A stretch of 23,891 nucleotides of DNA from Prevotella sp. Lineage in GTDB: Bacteria; Bacteroidota; Bacteroidia; Bacteroidales; Bacteroidaceae. The notes beneath the pieces are model-generated. The model was given only the letters and a program-made list of their open reading frames with translations, was not told the DNA's origin and ran no database searches. Shown here piece by piece: positions 7,802 to 15,330 of this stretch (the stretch's first letter is position 1; each line of letters opens with the position of its first letter). The position numbers and the translations under genes were made by a program. The stretch is from assembly GCA_016283605.1 (NCBI GenBank), contig JAEENF010000190.1, positions 1 through 23,891 on the forward strand, written 5' to 3'.

Positions 7802-9058
7802 ATGTCTTATTTATTTTCATCAGAGTCAGTATCTGAAGGTCATCCCGATAAGGTGGCGGATCAGATCTCTGACGCAATATTAGACCAGTTCCTGGCTTAC
7901 GACTCGAAGGCGCGCTGCGCCATCGAGTCGTTTGTCACCACTGGACAAGTCGTGATTATGGGTGAGGTTCGCAGCGAGGTATATATCGACCTGCAGACCA
8001 TCGCCCGCAACACCATCAAGCGCATCGGCTATACCAAGGCAGAGTACCAGTTCGACGGTAACTCCTGCGGTATCCTGACGGCCATCCATGAGCAGAGTTC
8101 CGACATCAATCAGGGCGTAGACCGTGAAGACGAGGACGAGCAAGGCGCTGGCGACCAGGGTATGATGTTTGGCTACGCCACCAACGAGACGGAGAACTAC
8201 ATGCCCGTCTCGCTCGATCTGGCTCACCTCATCATGCGTACACTGGCCGACATCCGCAAGGAAGGTAAGGAGATGACCTATCTGCGTCCTGATGCCAAGA
8301 GTCAGGTGACGATACAGTATAGCGACGAGGGTATCCCTGAGCGTATCGACACCATCGTGGTCTCGACACAGCACGATGAATTCGACGAGGACGAGAAGAT
8401 GCTCGCCAAGATCAAGGACGACGTCATCAACATCCTGATTCCACGTGTAAAACAACAGATCCACTCGCAGAAAGTGCTCGACCTCTTCGGACTAGACATC
8501 AAGTATTACGTCAATCCTACAGGAAAGTTCGTCATCGGAGGTCCTCACGGAGATACAGGTCTTACAGGTCGTAAGATCATCGTCGACACCTACGGCGGAA
8601 AGGGCGCCCACGGAGGTGGTGCCTTCTCAGGAAAAGACTCTTCGAAGGTAGACCGTTCAGCTGCCTATGCCGCACGTCATATCGCCAAGAACATGGTGGC
8701 AGCAGGTGTTGCCGACGAGATGCTGGTACAGGTGAGCTACGCCATCGGTGTGGCCAAACCCATGAATATCTACGTGAACACCTACGGTCGCAGCAAGGTA
8801 CAGATGAGCGATGGTGAGATTGCCAAGAAGATCGAGGAACTCTTCGACCTGCGTCCGAAAGCCATCGAGCGTACCCTGAAGCTCCGTCAGCCGATGTATA
8901 GTGAAACCGCTGCCTACGGACACATGGGTCGCAAGGCCGAAACGGTGAAGAAGACCTTCACCAGTCACTATCACGAGACGAAGACGATCGACGTCGAGCT
9001 GTTCACTTGGGAGAAGCTGGACCGTGTGGAGGACATCCGCAAGGCCTTCGGACTTTAA
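7802..9058 (+). CDS. metK: S-adenosylmethionine synthase
   Basis: MetK makes S-adenosylmethionine from methionine and ATP in the cytoplasm. Family motifs are clear: GHPDKVADQISDAILD (residues 13-28, with ATP/metal-binding H14 and D16), GAGDQGMMFGYA (115-126) and GGGAFSGKDSSKVDRS (271-286, the lysine-bearing phosphate loop). At 418 residues it is longer than E. coli MetK (384); from memory, Bacteroidota enzymes of about 430 residues are usual, so this is not an anomaly. There is no recognisable SAM riboswitch in the 62-base gap upstream and no strong promoter box, so readthrough from the M16 gene is possible. The DUF4271 gene starts 6 bases downstream. Confidence 0.97.
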   Translation: MSYLFSSESVSEGHPDKVADQISDAILDQFLAYDSKARCAIESFVTTGQVVIMGEVRSEVYIDLQTIARNTIKRIGYTKAEYQFDGNSCGILTAIHEQSSDINQGVDREDEDEQGAGDQGMMFGYATNETENYMPVSLDLAHLIMRTLADIRKEGKEMTYLRPDAKSQVTIQYSDEGIPERIDTIVVSTQHDEFDEDEKMLAKIKDDVINILIPRVKQQIHSQKVLDLFGLDIKYYVNPTGKFVIGGPHGDTGLTGRKIIVDTYGGKGAHGGGAFSGKDSSKVDRSAAYAARHIAKNMVAAGVADEMLVQVSYAIGVAKPMNIYVNTYGRSKVQMSDGEIAKKIEELFDLRPKAIERTLKLRQPMYSETAAYGHMGRKAETVKKTFTSHYHETKTIDVELFTWEKLDRVEDIRKAFGL

Positions 9059-9064
9059 AGACAC

Positions 9065-10078
9065 ATGCGACAGGACTCGATTATAGTATCTCCTACCACT
9101 ACGGCAGAACAAGACACCGTAGCGCATCAATCCTCAAGACCGCAGACACCCTATCAGGTGCTGCGGCTCTTGTCGAAGGATGCTACCCCAGCGCAGCAGG
9201 ACTCAGCCATCCAGGCCTGGTTCCAACCCGGTGAGATACACTATAGCGAGCAACCTGACACCCTGCATCTGCCTGGACACGATGCAGGACGCAGTCTGAA
9301 AGATATCAGTCTCCCACAGTATTACCGTGAGAACTTCTTCTCGAAAGACACCCTCTACCAAGAGGTCAACGGTGGACGTTTTGGCGTCTCCGGCGACCCT
9401 ATCCCCTACGCCATCCGTAATGACGACACCATCACGGGCTTGTTGCTTGTCAGCTTCGTGGTAGCACTGATGGCGTTTGCTGCGAGCAGGAACTATATCT
9501 ACCGTCAGCTGAAAACCTTCTTCTATCCCCAGAAGGCAGGTATGGACACCACCGAGACCTCTGGCGAGTATCGGGCACAGTTCTATTTCCTGCTGCTGAC
9601 CTGTCTGCTACTCTCACTACTCTATTTCCTCTATACCCAGGAATATATCGCCGACACCTTTATCCTGTCAGACGAATATCTGCTGGTGGCCATCTTCTTT
9701 GCCACCTTCTGCGGATACTATGGTGTGAAGGCACTTCTCTATACGGGTGTGAACCTTGTGTTCTTTGATAGTAAAAAGAATGAACAATGGTTGCGCACCA
9801 CCCTATTCCTAAATGGAGCTATAGGCGTGTTTTTGTTCCCTGCGGTGATGTTGCTCACCTACTTCGATGTCAGCCCGAAAACCATCATCTATTACCTCAT
9901 TATAGTCCTTGTTTTTGTTAAAATCCTAACCTTTTATAAGTGTTCTGCTATATTTTTTCGACAAAATGTACTTTATTTGCAAATTATTTTGTACTTTTGC
10001 ACCCTCGAAATCATACCTTTGCTCGCACTTTGGAGCGGCCTCGAGGTGATTGTCAACGCGTTGAAAATAAATTTTTAG
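9065..10078 (+). CDS. DUF4271 multi-pass membrane protein
   Basis: The 337-residue protein has a polar N-terminal region (about 1-115, rich in Q, T and D) and about six predicted membrane segments from residue 117 on, for example GLLLVSFVVALMAFAA, FYFLLLTCLLLSLLYFLY and VLYLQIILYFCTLEIIPLLAL. I recognise it as the DUF4271 family, a Bacteroidota protein of unknown function typically located directly upstream of hemD, as here (7-base gap). It starts 6 bases after metK. The last 45 or so codons are markedly more AT-rich than the rest and contain promoter-like boxes (see the site at 10014). No enzymatic motif is visible. Confidence 0.85.
   Translation: MRQDSIIVSPTTTAEQDTVAHQSSRPQTPYQVLRLLSKDATPAQQDSAIQAWFQPGEIHYSEQPDTLHLPGHDAGRSLKDISLPQYYRENFFSKDTLYQEVNGGRFGVSGDPIPYAIRNDDTITGLLLVSFVVALMAFAASRNYIYRQLKTFFYPQKAGMDTTETSGEYRAQFYFLLLTCLLLSLLYFLYTQEYIADTFILSDEYLLVAIFFATFCGYYGVKALLYTGVNLVFFDSKKNEQWLRTTLFLNGAIGVFLFPAVMLLTYFDVSPKTIIYYLIIVLVFVKILTFYKCSAIFFRQNVLYLQIILYFCTLEIIPLLALWSGLEVIVNALKINF
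10014..10021 (+). promoter_or_regulatory. Candidate internal promoter -7 box (TACCTTTG) for hemD
   Basis: TACCTTTG lies inside the 3' end of the DUF4271 gene, 64 bases before the hemD start. It sits in an AT-rich stretch that also contains TACTTTTG (9992-9999). The nearest upstream TTTG (9988-9991) is 22 bases away, slightly long for a -33 box. This is a motif match only. Confidence 0.35.
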
Positions 10079-10085
10079 GACACTG

Positions 10086-10835
10086 ATGATAAAAAAGATT
10101 CTGGTTTCACAGCCAAAACCGACAAGCGAAAAGTCACCCTACTTTGACATCGCGAACAGATTCAATGTTGAACTGGTCTTCCGTCCGTTCATCAAGGTAG
10201 AGGGTATCACATCTAAGGAGTTCCGTGCTCAGAAGGTGAGTATCCTCGAACACACCGCTATCGTGTTTACTTCAAGGCACGCTATCGACCATTTCTTCAA
10301 CATGGCCAAGGAGTTGAGAATCACTATTCCTGAGGACATGAAGTACTTCTGTGTCACGGAGACTATTGCACTGTATATTCAGAAATACGTGCAGTACCGC
10401 AAACGCAAGGTCTTCTTTGGAGAGACTGGCCGTATCGACGATCTGATCCCCGCGATGGTGAAGCACAAGACCGAGAAGTATCTCGTTCCTATGAGCGATG
10501 TTCACAACGACAGTCTGACCATCCTTCTGGATTCCAAAAAACTGAACCACAAGGAGTGTGTGATGTATAAGACCGTGAGCAATGATTTCACCCCTGAGGA
10601 AGTCAAGAACTTCGACTACGACATGCTGATTTTCTTCAGTCCTTCAGGTATTGAGTCGTTGACGAAGAACTTCCCCCGCTTCAAGCAGGACAAGATCGTC
10701 ATCGCCACCTTCGGTCCCACGACGGCAAAGGCTGCTAAGGAAGCTGGACTGCGTGTGGACATTGAAGCGCCTACGGAGAAATATCCTTCAATGACAGGTG
10801 CTTTGCAACACTACCTGATCGTGAATCAGGAGTAG
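10086..10835 (+). CDS. hemD: Uroporphyrinogen-III synthase
   Basis: HemD closes and isomerises hydroxymethylbilane to uroporphyrinogen III in tetrapyrrole synthesis. The family has low sequence identity, but the pattern fits. The 249-residue length is normal. The first lobe has ILVSQPKP and IVFTSRHAIDHFF (about residues 58-70); the second has MLIFFSPSGIESL (about 180-192) and the C-terminal signature FGPTTAKAAKEAGLRVDIEA, followed by PTEKYPSMTGAL. The context (DUF4271 upstream; rnpA, yidD and tyrS downstream) is a conserved Bacteroidota arrangement. The start ATG at 10086 follows the DUF4271 stop by 7 bases. A run from hemD to rnpA with a 22-base gap suggests cotranscription. Confidence 0.92.
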   Translation: MIKKILVSQPKPTSEKSPYFDIANRFNVELVFRPFIKVEGITSKEFRAQKVSILEHTAIVFTSRHAIDHFFNMAKELRITIPEDMKYFCVTETIALYIQKYVQYRKRKVFFGETGRIDDLIPAMVKHKTEKYLVPMSDVHNDSLTILLDSKKLNHKECVMYKTVSNDFTPEEVKNFDYDMLIFFSPSGIESLTKNFPRFKQDKIVIATFGPTTAKAAKEAGLRVDIEAPTEKYPSMTGALQHYLIVNQE

Positions 10836-10857
10836 TACACCTTATTATATATATAGG

Positions 10858-11253
10858 ATGCCGGGATCCGCATCTCCTACATTCAACAAGAGAGAGCGTA
10901 TCGTCAGCCGGACGCTGATAGAGAAGCTCTTCAGCAAAGGCAGTAGCCAGAGCACCTCTGCCTTTCCGCTGAGAGTTGTATATATGCAGGAGGAAAGGAA
11001 AGAAGGCGAAGAACCTGTTCAGATCCTGATCAGTGTCTCGAAACGGCATTTCAAACGTGCCGTAAAGCGTAACAGGGTGAAGCGCCAAATTCGTGAGTGC
11101 TACCGTCATCACAAGCAGATACTCACAGAAAAGATCGCTGAAGGACAAGCGTTATACGTGGCCTTCATCTGGTTATCCGACGAACTCTCCAGCACACCGC
11201 AAGTGGAAAGGAGCGTGAAGAAACTGCTTGAAAAGGTGTCAGAAGCCCTATGA
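10858..11253 (+). CDS. rnpA: Ribonuclease P protein component
   Basis: RnpA binds the RNase P RNA and helps it remove tRNA 5' leaders. The 131-residue product is basic and has the RNR signature in KRAVKRNRVKRQIRECYR (R71-N72-R73 central), preceded by LISVSKRHF. The N-terminal FNKRERIVSRTLIEKLFSKG fits the family start pattern. The ATG at 10858 gives nine extra residues before that pattern, and I see no better start. The gene overlaps yidD by 4 bases (ATGA), implying coupled translation. Location next to yidD is usual; the rpmH neighbour seen in many other phyla is not here. Confidence 0.95.
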   Translation: MPGSASPTFNKRERIVSRTLIEKLFSKGSSQSTSAFPLRVVYMQEERKEGEEPVQILISVSKRHFKRAVKRNRVKRQIRECYRHHKQILTEKIAEGQALYVAFIWLSDELSSTPQVERSVKKLLEKVSEAL

Positions 11254-11501
11254 ACATCATCAAAGCCATAGGACATTATCTGTCGAAGGCCTGTGTGTTT
11301 ATCCTCTGTGTGCCCATCGTCTTCTATCAGACCTGCATCTCGCGATTCACACCCCCGTCCTGTCGATTCACGCCCACCTGTAGCGAATATGCCAAGCAAG
11401 CGCTGAAGAAACACGGACCTATCAAGGGACTCTATCTGGCCATCTGGCGAATATTAAGATGTAACCCATGGGGAGGCTCAGGCTACGACCCAGTGCCGTA
11501 G
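11250..11501 (+). CDS. yidD: Membrane protein insertion efficiency factor YidD
   Basis: YidD is a small membrane-associated protein thought to assist YidC/Sec-dependent insertion of inner-membrane proteins. The 83-residue product shows the family signature SRFTPPSCRFTPTCSEYAKQ (residues 31-50) and IWRILRCNPWGGSGYDPVP at the C-terminus, with the conserved cysteines C38, C44 and C71. An amphipathic, hydrophobic N-terminus (about 12-28) precedes it. It overlaps rnpA by 4 bases. tyrS follows after a 35-base A-rich gap. Confidence 0.96.
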   Translation: MNIIKAIGHYLSKACVFILCVPIVFYQTCISRFTPPSCRFTPTCSEYAKQALKKHGPIKGLYLAIWRILRCNPWGGSGYDPVP

Positions 11502-11536
11502 GAAAAGTAAAACAGTAAAAGGTAAATATTAAAGAT

Positions 11537-12835
11537 ATGAAAAAGAACTTTGTTGAAGAACTGAAATGGCGCGGCATGCTGGCACAGATGATGCCAGGCA
11601 CCGAGGAACTGCTCCAGAAGGAGATGGTAACAGCCTATCTTGGTACCGACCCTACAGCTGATTCGCTGCACATCGGACACCTCTGTGGTATTATGATGCT
11701 CCGTCATCTGCAACGCTGCGGACACCGTCCTGTCATTCTCGTGGGTGGTGCCACAGGTATGATTGGTGACCCCTCAGGCAAAAGCCAGGAGCGTAACCTT
11801 CTCAACAACGAGACCCTCTATCACAACCAGGAGTGCATCAAGAAACAGGTGGCTAAGTTCCTCGATTTCGAGTCGAAGGATGCCAATGCTGCCATCATGG
11901 TGAACAACTACGACTGGATGAAAGACTTCACCTTCCTGGATTTCGCCCGTGAAGTTGGTAAACATATCACCGTCAACTATATGATGGCCAAGGAGAGCGT
12001 ACAGCAGCGTCTGAACGGTACGGCTCGCGACGGTCTCTCCTTTACGGAATTCACCTATCAGCTGCTGCAGGGCTACGACTTCCTGTATCTCTACCAGCAC
12101 TACGGCGTGAAGCTGCAGTTGGGTGGTAATGACCAGTGGGGAAATATGACCACAGGTACGGAGCTTATCCGTCGTACCCTCGGCAACGAGGTAGAGACCT
12201 TCGCCCTCACCTGTCCGCTGATCACCAAGAGTGACGGTAAGAAGTTTGGCAAGACCGAGAGTGGTAATATCTGGCTCGATCCTGCACGTACTACACCATA
12301 TAAGTTCTATCAGTTCTGGCTGAACGTGAGCGACGAGGATGCTGAGCGTTATATCAAGATCTTCACTTCATTGGAGAAAGATGTCATCGACGCTCTCGTT
12401 GAGGAGCACAAGCAGGATCCTGGACGTCGTGTGCTGCAGAAGCGCCTCGCAGAAGAGGTGACCGTTATGGTACACTCTCAGGAAGCCCTCGATGCAGCCA
12501 TCGAAGCCTCTAACCTCCTCTTCGGCAAGTCCACGAAAGAAGGTCTGGAGAAACTCGACGAGCAGACTTTCCTCGATGTCTTCGACGGTGTGCCTCAGTT
12601 TGAGATCGCCAAAGACCAGCTGGGACAACCTGCCATTGAACTGCTGACAACGGTAGCTCCCGTCTTCCCATCAAAGGGTGAGATGCGTAAGATGGTTCAG
12701 GGTGGCGGTGTCTCTCTGAACAAGGAGAAGATTACAGATCAGAACCGTCCTATCACTGCTGAAGACCTCATCGACGGCAAGTATCTTCTGGCTCAAAAAG
12801 GTAAGAAGAACTACTATCTGCTGATCGTAAAGTAA
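11537..12835 (+). CDS. tyrS: Tyrosyl-tRNA synthetase
   Basis: TyrS charges tRNA-Tyr with tyrosine. The 432-residue class I enzyme has HIGH at residues 45-48 (SLHIGHLCG), the tyrosine-binding region GLSFTEFTYQLLQGYDF, GGNDQWGN (197-204), and the KMSKS-type loop KFGKT at 236-240. An S4-like RNA-binding domain is at the C-terminus (about 365-430, including MVQGGGVSLNKEKI). It is the last gene of the DUF4271-hemD-rnpA-yidD-tyrS run. The upstream gap of 35 bases is A-rich with no promoter box. A 14-bp perfect hairpin begins 8 bases after the stop. Confidence 0.97.
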   Translation: MKKNFVEELKWRGMLAQMMPGTEELLQKEMVTAYLGTDPTADSLHIGHLCGIMMLRHLQRCGHRPVILVGGATGMIGDPSGKSQERNLLNNETLYHNQECIKKQVAKFLDFESKDANAAIMVNNYDWMKDFTFLDFAREVGKHITVNYMMAKESVQQRLNGTARDGLSFTEFTYQLLQGYDFLYLYQHYGVKLQLGGNDQWGNMTTGTELIRRTLGNEVETFALTCPLITKSDGKKFGKTESGNIWLDPARTTPYKFYQFWLNVSDEDAERYIKIFTSLEKDVIDALVEEHKQDPGRRVLQKRLAEEVTVMVHSQEALDAAIEASNLLFGKSTKEGLEKLDEQTFLDVFDGVPQFEIAKDQLGQPAIELLTTVAPVFPSKGEMRKMVQGGGVSLNKEKITDQNRPITAEDLIDGKYLLAQKGKKNYYLLIVK

Positions 12836-12843
12836 GAAAGATA

Positions 12844-12876
12844 AGTGAAAATTTGGCGGTTTGCCAAATTTTCACT
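12844..12876 (+). terminator. Perfect 14-bp hairpin after tyrS, overlapping the tRNA-Gln promoter
   Basis: The left arm AGTGAAAATTTGGC (12844-12857), a GGTTT loop and the right arm GCCAAATTTTCACT (12863-12876) pair without mismatch. It could end the tyrS transcript, but there is no T-run after the stem. The left arm contains TTTG (12852-12855), 20 bases from the TACCTTTG box at 12876, so it also carries the likely -33 element for tRNA-Gln. The left arm starts with AGTGAAA, the unit of the heptad repeats. Confidence 0.55.
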
Positions 12877-12883
12877 ACCTTTG
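12876..12883 (+). promoter_or_regulatory. Promoter -7 box (TACCTTTG) for tRNA-Gln
   Basis: TACCTTTG fits the Bacteroidota consensus, 11 bases before the mature 5' end of the tRNA, with TTTG at 12852-12855 at a 20-base spacing. This is the best complete -33/-7 pair in the window. Confidence 0.7.
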
Positions 12884-12894
12884 CAGCCGCAAAC

Positions 12895-12965
12895 TGGACG
12901 ATGGTGTAATGGTAACACTACAGGTTTTGGTTCTGTCATTCCCGGTTCGAATCCGAGTCGTCCAA
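12895..12965 (+). tRNA. tRNA-Gln (anticodon TTG)
   Basis: The 71-base cloverleaf has acceptor strands TGGACGA (12895-12901) and TCGTCCA (12958-12964), discriminator A and no encoded CCA. The D arm is GTGT/ACAC. The anticodon stem ACAGG/TCTGT encloses the loop TTTTGGT, giving anticodon TTG (reads CAA and, by wobble, CAG). The T loop is TTCGAAT. The T stem CCCGG/CCGAG has one C-A mismatch (12942/12956), but the other stems are sound. A promoter lies just upstream. Confidence 0.93.
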
Positions 12966-12997
12966 CTACTAAAACATCTTCTAAAAACAAACAAATT

Positions 12998-13801
12998 ATG
13001 GCAAATCTATTTTCATTGGAAGGTAAGAACGCATGGATCACAGGCGCCTCTTACGGTATCGGTTTCAACATTGCAAAGGCATTTGTAGCCGCAGGTATTA
13101 AAAACATTATCTTCAACGACATCAACGAAGCTGCCCTGCAGCGCGGTCTCGACAACTACAAAGAGGCCGGCATCAGCAATGTCAAGGGTTATGTGTGCGA
13201 CGTGACAGACGAGAACGCCGTTAAGGCTCTCGTTGAGAAGATTCACGCTGAGGTTGGTCAGATTGACATCCTCGTGAACAATGCAGGTATCATCAAGCGT
13301 ATCCCCATGCATGAGATGAAGCGTGCTGAGTTCCAGCAGGTCATCGATGTCGACCTTGTGGCTCCCTATATCTGCTCTGCAGCCGTTATCCCTGAGATGA
13401 TGGAACGCAAGGAGGGTAAGATTATCAATATCTGCTCGATGATGTCTGAGTTGGGTCGTGAGACCGTCAGCGCCTACGCAGCAGCCAAGGGTGGTCTGAA
13501 GATGCTCACCCGTAACATCTGCTCAGAGTATGGAGAATATAACATCCAGTGTAACGGTATTGGTCCGGGTTACATCGCTACGCCACAGACAGCTCCTCTG
13601 CGTGAGCGCCAGGCTGATGGCAGCCGCCATCCTTTCGACAGCTTCATCTGTGCCAAGACGCCTGCAGGACGTTGGCTCGATCCTTCAGAACTGGGTGGTC
13701 CCGCTGTGTTCCTGGCCTCTCATGCTTCTGATGCCGTAAACGGTCACGTACTCTATGTCGACGGAGGTATTCTGGCCTATATCGGCAAACAGCCAAAATA
13801 A
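12998..13801 (+). CDS. SDR-family dehydrogenase, KduD / gluconate 5-dehydrogenase-like
   Basis: The 267-residue protein is a classical short-chain dehydrogenase/reductase. NAD(P) binding is by TGASYGIG (residues 15-22), with NNAG at 94-97. The catalytic residues are S147, Y160 and K164 (in ICSMMS and SAYAAAK). The overall sequence (LFSLEGKNAWITGASYGIGF, IIKRIPMHEM, ending VDGGILAYIGKQPK) resembles 2-deoxy-D-gluconate 3-dehydrogenase (KduD) and gluconate 5-dehydrogenase, which act on sugar acids such as those from pectin or glycosaminoglycans. It stands alone here, without kduI or other uronate genes, so the substrate is uncertain. The ATG at 12998 gives the normal SDR N-terminus; the open frame continues upstream through the tRNA, but that extension is not credible. 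A terminator follows. Confidence 0.88.
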   Translation: MANLFSLEGKNAWITGASYGIGFNIAKAFVAAGIKNIIFNDINEAALQRGLDNYKEAGISNVKGYVCDVTDENAVKALVEKIHAEVGQIDILVNNAGIIKRIPMHEMKRAEFQQVIDVDLVAPYICSAAVIPEMMERKEGKIINICSMMSELGRETVSAYAAAKGGLKMLTRNICSEYGEYNIQCNGIGPGYIATPQTAPLRERQADGSRHPFDSFICAKTPAGRWLDPSELGGPAVFLASHASDAVNGHVLYVDGGILAYIGKQPK

Positions 13802-13823
13802 AAACGTAATAACGTCAAATAAT

Positions 13824-13851
13824 AATGGGGATCCCGATTGGAATCCCCATT
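13824..13851. terminator. Bidirectional terminator between the SDR gene and the HU gene
   Basis: AATGGGGAT (13824-13832) pairs with ATCCCCATT (13843-13851), followed on the plus strand by AAATTTTTT. It lies 22 bases after the SDR stop and 24 bases from the end of the convergent HU gene. The stem can serve both strands, although the T-run is clear only on the plus strand. Confidence 0.8.
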
Positions 13852-13875
13852 AAATTTTTTATTACAAATTTAAGT

Positions 13876-14145
13876 TTAGAGAGCAGCAGCGAGCTCAGCA
13901 CCAGCCTTAAACTTAGCCACCTTCTTAGCAGCAATCTTAATCTTCTGCTTTGTAGCGGGGTTGATACCCTCACGAGCAGGGCGCTCGCTAACGCTAAATG
14001 TACCGAAACCTACGAGAGCGATCTTGTCACCAGCTGCGAGAGCATTCTTGATGGCATCTACTGTTGCATCGAGAGCTTTCTTTGCGTCTACCTTTGAGAG
14101 ACCAGCACCTGCTGCAATCTTCTCTACCAATTCTGTTTTGTTCAT
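13876..14145 (-). CDS. hup: HU-family DNA-binding protein
   Basis: HU is a small, abundant nucleoid protein that binds and bends DNA as a dimer. The 89-residue product starts MNKTELVEKIAAGAGLSK and has the beta-arm signature GFGTFSVSERPAREGINPAT (about residues 46-65), then KIKIAAKKVAKFKAGAEL. The length is typical. The open frame continues 17 codons upstream, but the ATG at 14145 gives the universal HU N-terminus. Its codon use is strongly biased, as for a highly expressed gene. It is convergent with the SDR gene, shares the terminator at 13824-13851, and has its own promoter box at 14208-14215. IHF-like paralogues are the alternative. Confidence 0.95.
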   Translation of the reverse strand: MNKTELVEKIAAGAGLSKVDAKKALDATVDAIKNALAAGDKIALVGFGTFSVSERPAREGINPATKQKIKIAAKKVAKFKAGAELAAAL

Positions 14146-14207
14146 AATCTTGTTGTTTAAATTAAAATATTTATGTTTAAAAAAATAGAAAATCACGAAA
14201 TCCTTCG

Positions 14208-14215
14208 CAAATATA
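14208..14215 (-). promoter_or_regulatory. Promoter -7 box (TATATTTG) for the HU gene
   Basis: On the minus strand this reads TATATTTG, fitting TAnnTTTG, 62 bases upstream of the HU start, which leaves a leader of about 55 bases. An imperfect -33 (GTTG, 14236-14239 read in reverse) lies 20 bases further upstream. The divergent region 14146-14400 is very A/T-rich and contains no other gene. Confidence 0.6.
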
Positions 14216-14320
14216 GGAGAAAGAATTCAAAAAAACAACAAAAAAACGGAAAAAATTACTTTTTTGTTGAAAAATAGTTGTAAAACGCCCGTTTTTGGTC
14301 CCAAAAAGAGATATTTTTAG

Positions 14321-14328
14321 TAATTTTG
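14321..14328 (+). promoter_or_regulatory. Promoter -7 box (TAATTTTG) for the rhomboid gene
   Basis: TAATTTTG fits the Bacteroidota -7 consensus, 72 bases before the rhomboid ATG. A TTTG at 14294-14297 is 23 bases upstream, slightly long for the -33 box. Confidence 0.55.
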
Positions 14329-14400
14329 CACCCACAAACGAAAAAAAGCGCAAAAAGTCGCAATTCGTAAATTGATAATCGCAAAATCGTTAATAAGCAG

Positions 14401-15330
14401 ATGTTTCGCATACCAACCATCACAAAAAATCTGTTGATAATCAACGGTATCGCATTCCTGGCAACCCTGGTTCTTCAGATGCAGGGAATAGATCTGTCAT
14501 CCATTGGAGGACTTCATTTCTTTATGGCCAATGATTTCCATTTCTATCAGTTGGTCACCTATCTTTTCCTTCACGCCAACTTTATGCACATCCTAAGTAA
14601 CATGTTCGGTCTTTGGATGTTCGGTTGTGTGATTGAAAATGTATGGGGTCCGAAGAAATTCCTTTTTTATTACATTACGTGTGGTATCGGAGCCGGATTA
14701 TTGCAGGAATTAGCGCAGTTTGGCTCGTTCTATTACACCGTGGTTTCTCAGGTGCCAGGAGCAGGACTTTCCACCGTTCTGGAATACGGGTCTCAATACG
14801 CCAGCGTCCTTAACAGTTGGACCACAATCGGAGCTTCCGGAGCTGTCTATGCTGTCATCCTCGCCTTTGGAATGACCTTCCCCAACGAACGGATGTTTAT
14901 CATTCCTTTCCCCTTCCCCATCAAGGCCAAGTGGTTTGTCTTAGGCTATGTAGCCATCGAGTTCTTCTCTGCCATCAACTCTTCAGGAGATGGCGTGGCC
15001 CATACCGCTCACCTGGGAGGTATGCTCTTCGGCTTCCTGATGATCCGTTATTGGAACAAACACCCCAACTCCAGTTTTGACCGCAGTCGCGGACAACAGT
15101 TCTTCGAGAACCTGAAGCGCAACTTTGATCAGCGTCAACAGCCTCAGCGCCATAATCCCAATATGCATGCTGAGCGTAACGATACGAAGCAGGCCGATAT
15201 GGATTACAATGCCCGTAAGCGGCAGAACCAGGAAGAGATCGATGCGATTCTCGATAAAATTCGCAAGAGTGGTTATGACAGTCTGACGAAAGAGGAAAAA
15301 CAGAAACTCTTCGAAGCCAGCAAATCATGA
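14401..15330 (+). CDS. Rhomboid-family intramembrane serine protease
   Basis: Rhomboids cleave membrane proteins within or next to their membrane segments. The 309-residue protein has about six membrane segments. The catalytic serine S146 is in GASGAVYAVI (144-153) and the catalytic histidine H204 in HTAHLGGMLFGF. The HxxxN pattern that supports the oxyanion hole is H63-I-L-S-N67 in HANFMHILSNMFGLWMFG. A cytoplasmic tail (about 225-309), rich in Q, R, K and N and ending in short helices (EEIDAILDKIRKSGYDSLTKEE), follows the core. Similar tails with the motif ILDKI..SGY.SLT occur on Bacteroidota rhomboids. The stop overlaps the start of the next gene by 4 bases, so the two are coupled. Substrates are unknown. 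Confidence 0.93.
   Translation: MFRIPTITKNLLIINGIAFLATLVLQMQGIDLSSIGGLHFFMANDFHFYQLVTYLFLHANFMHILSNMFGLWMFGCVIENVWGPKKFLFYYITCGIGAGLLQELAQFGSFYYTVVSQVPGAGLSTVLEYGSQYASVLNSWTTIGASGAVYAVILAFGMTFPNERMFIIPFPFPIKAKWFVLGYVAIEFFSAINSSGDGVAHTAHLGGMLFGFLMIRYWNKHPNSSFDRSRGQQFFENLKRNFDQRQQPQRHNPNMHAERNDTKQADMDYNARKRQNQEEIDAILDKIRKSGYDSLTKEEKQKLFEASKS

Noticed and set aside
12845..12997. Upstream extension of the SDR dehydrogenase frame
   Set aside because: The extension would translate the tRNA-Gln gene and its promoter. The ATG at 12998 gives the normal SDR N-terminus.
14146..14196. Upstream extension of the HU frame (17 extra residues)
   Set aside because: HU proteins begin with MNKTELV-type sequence; the extension is AT-rich leader between the promoter and the real start.
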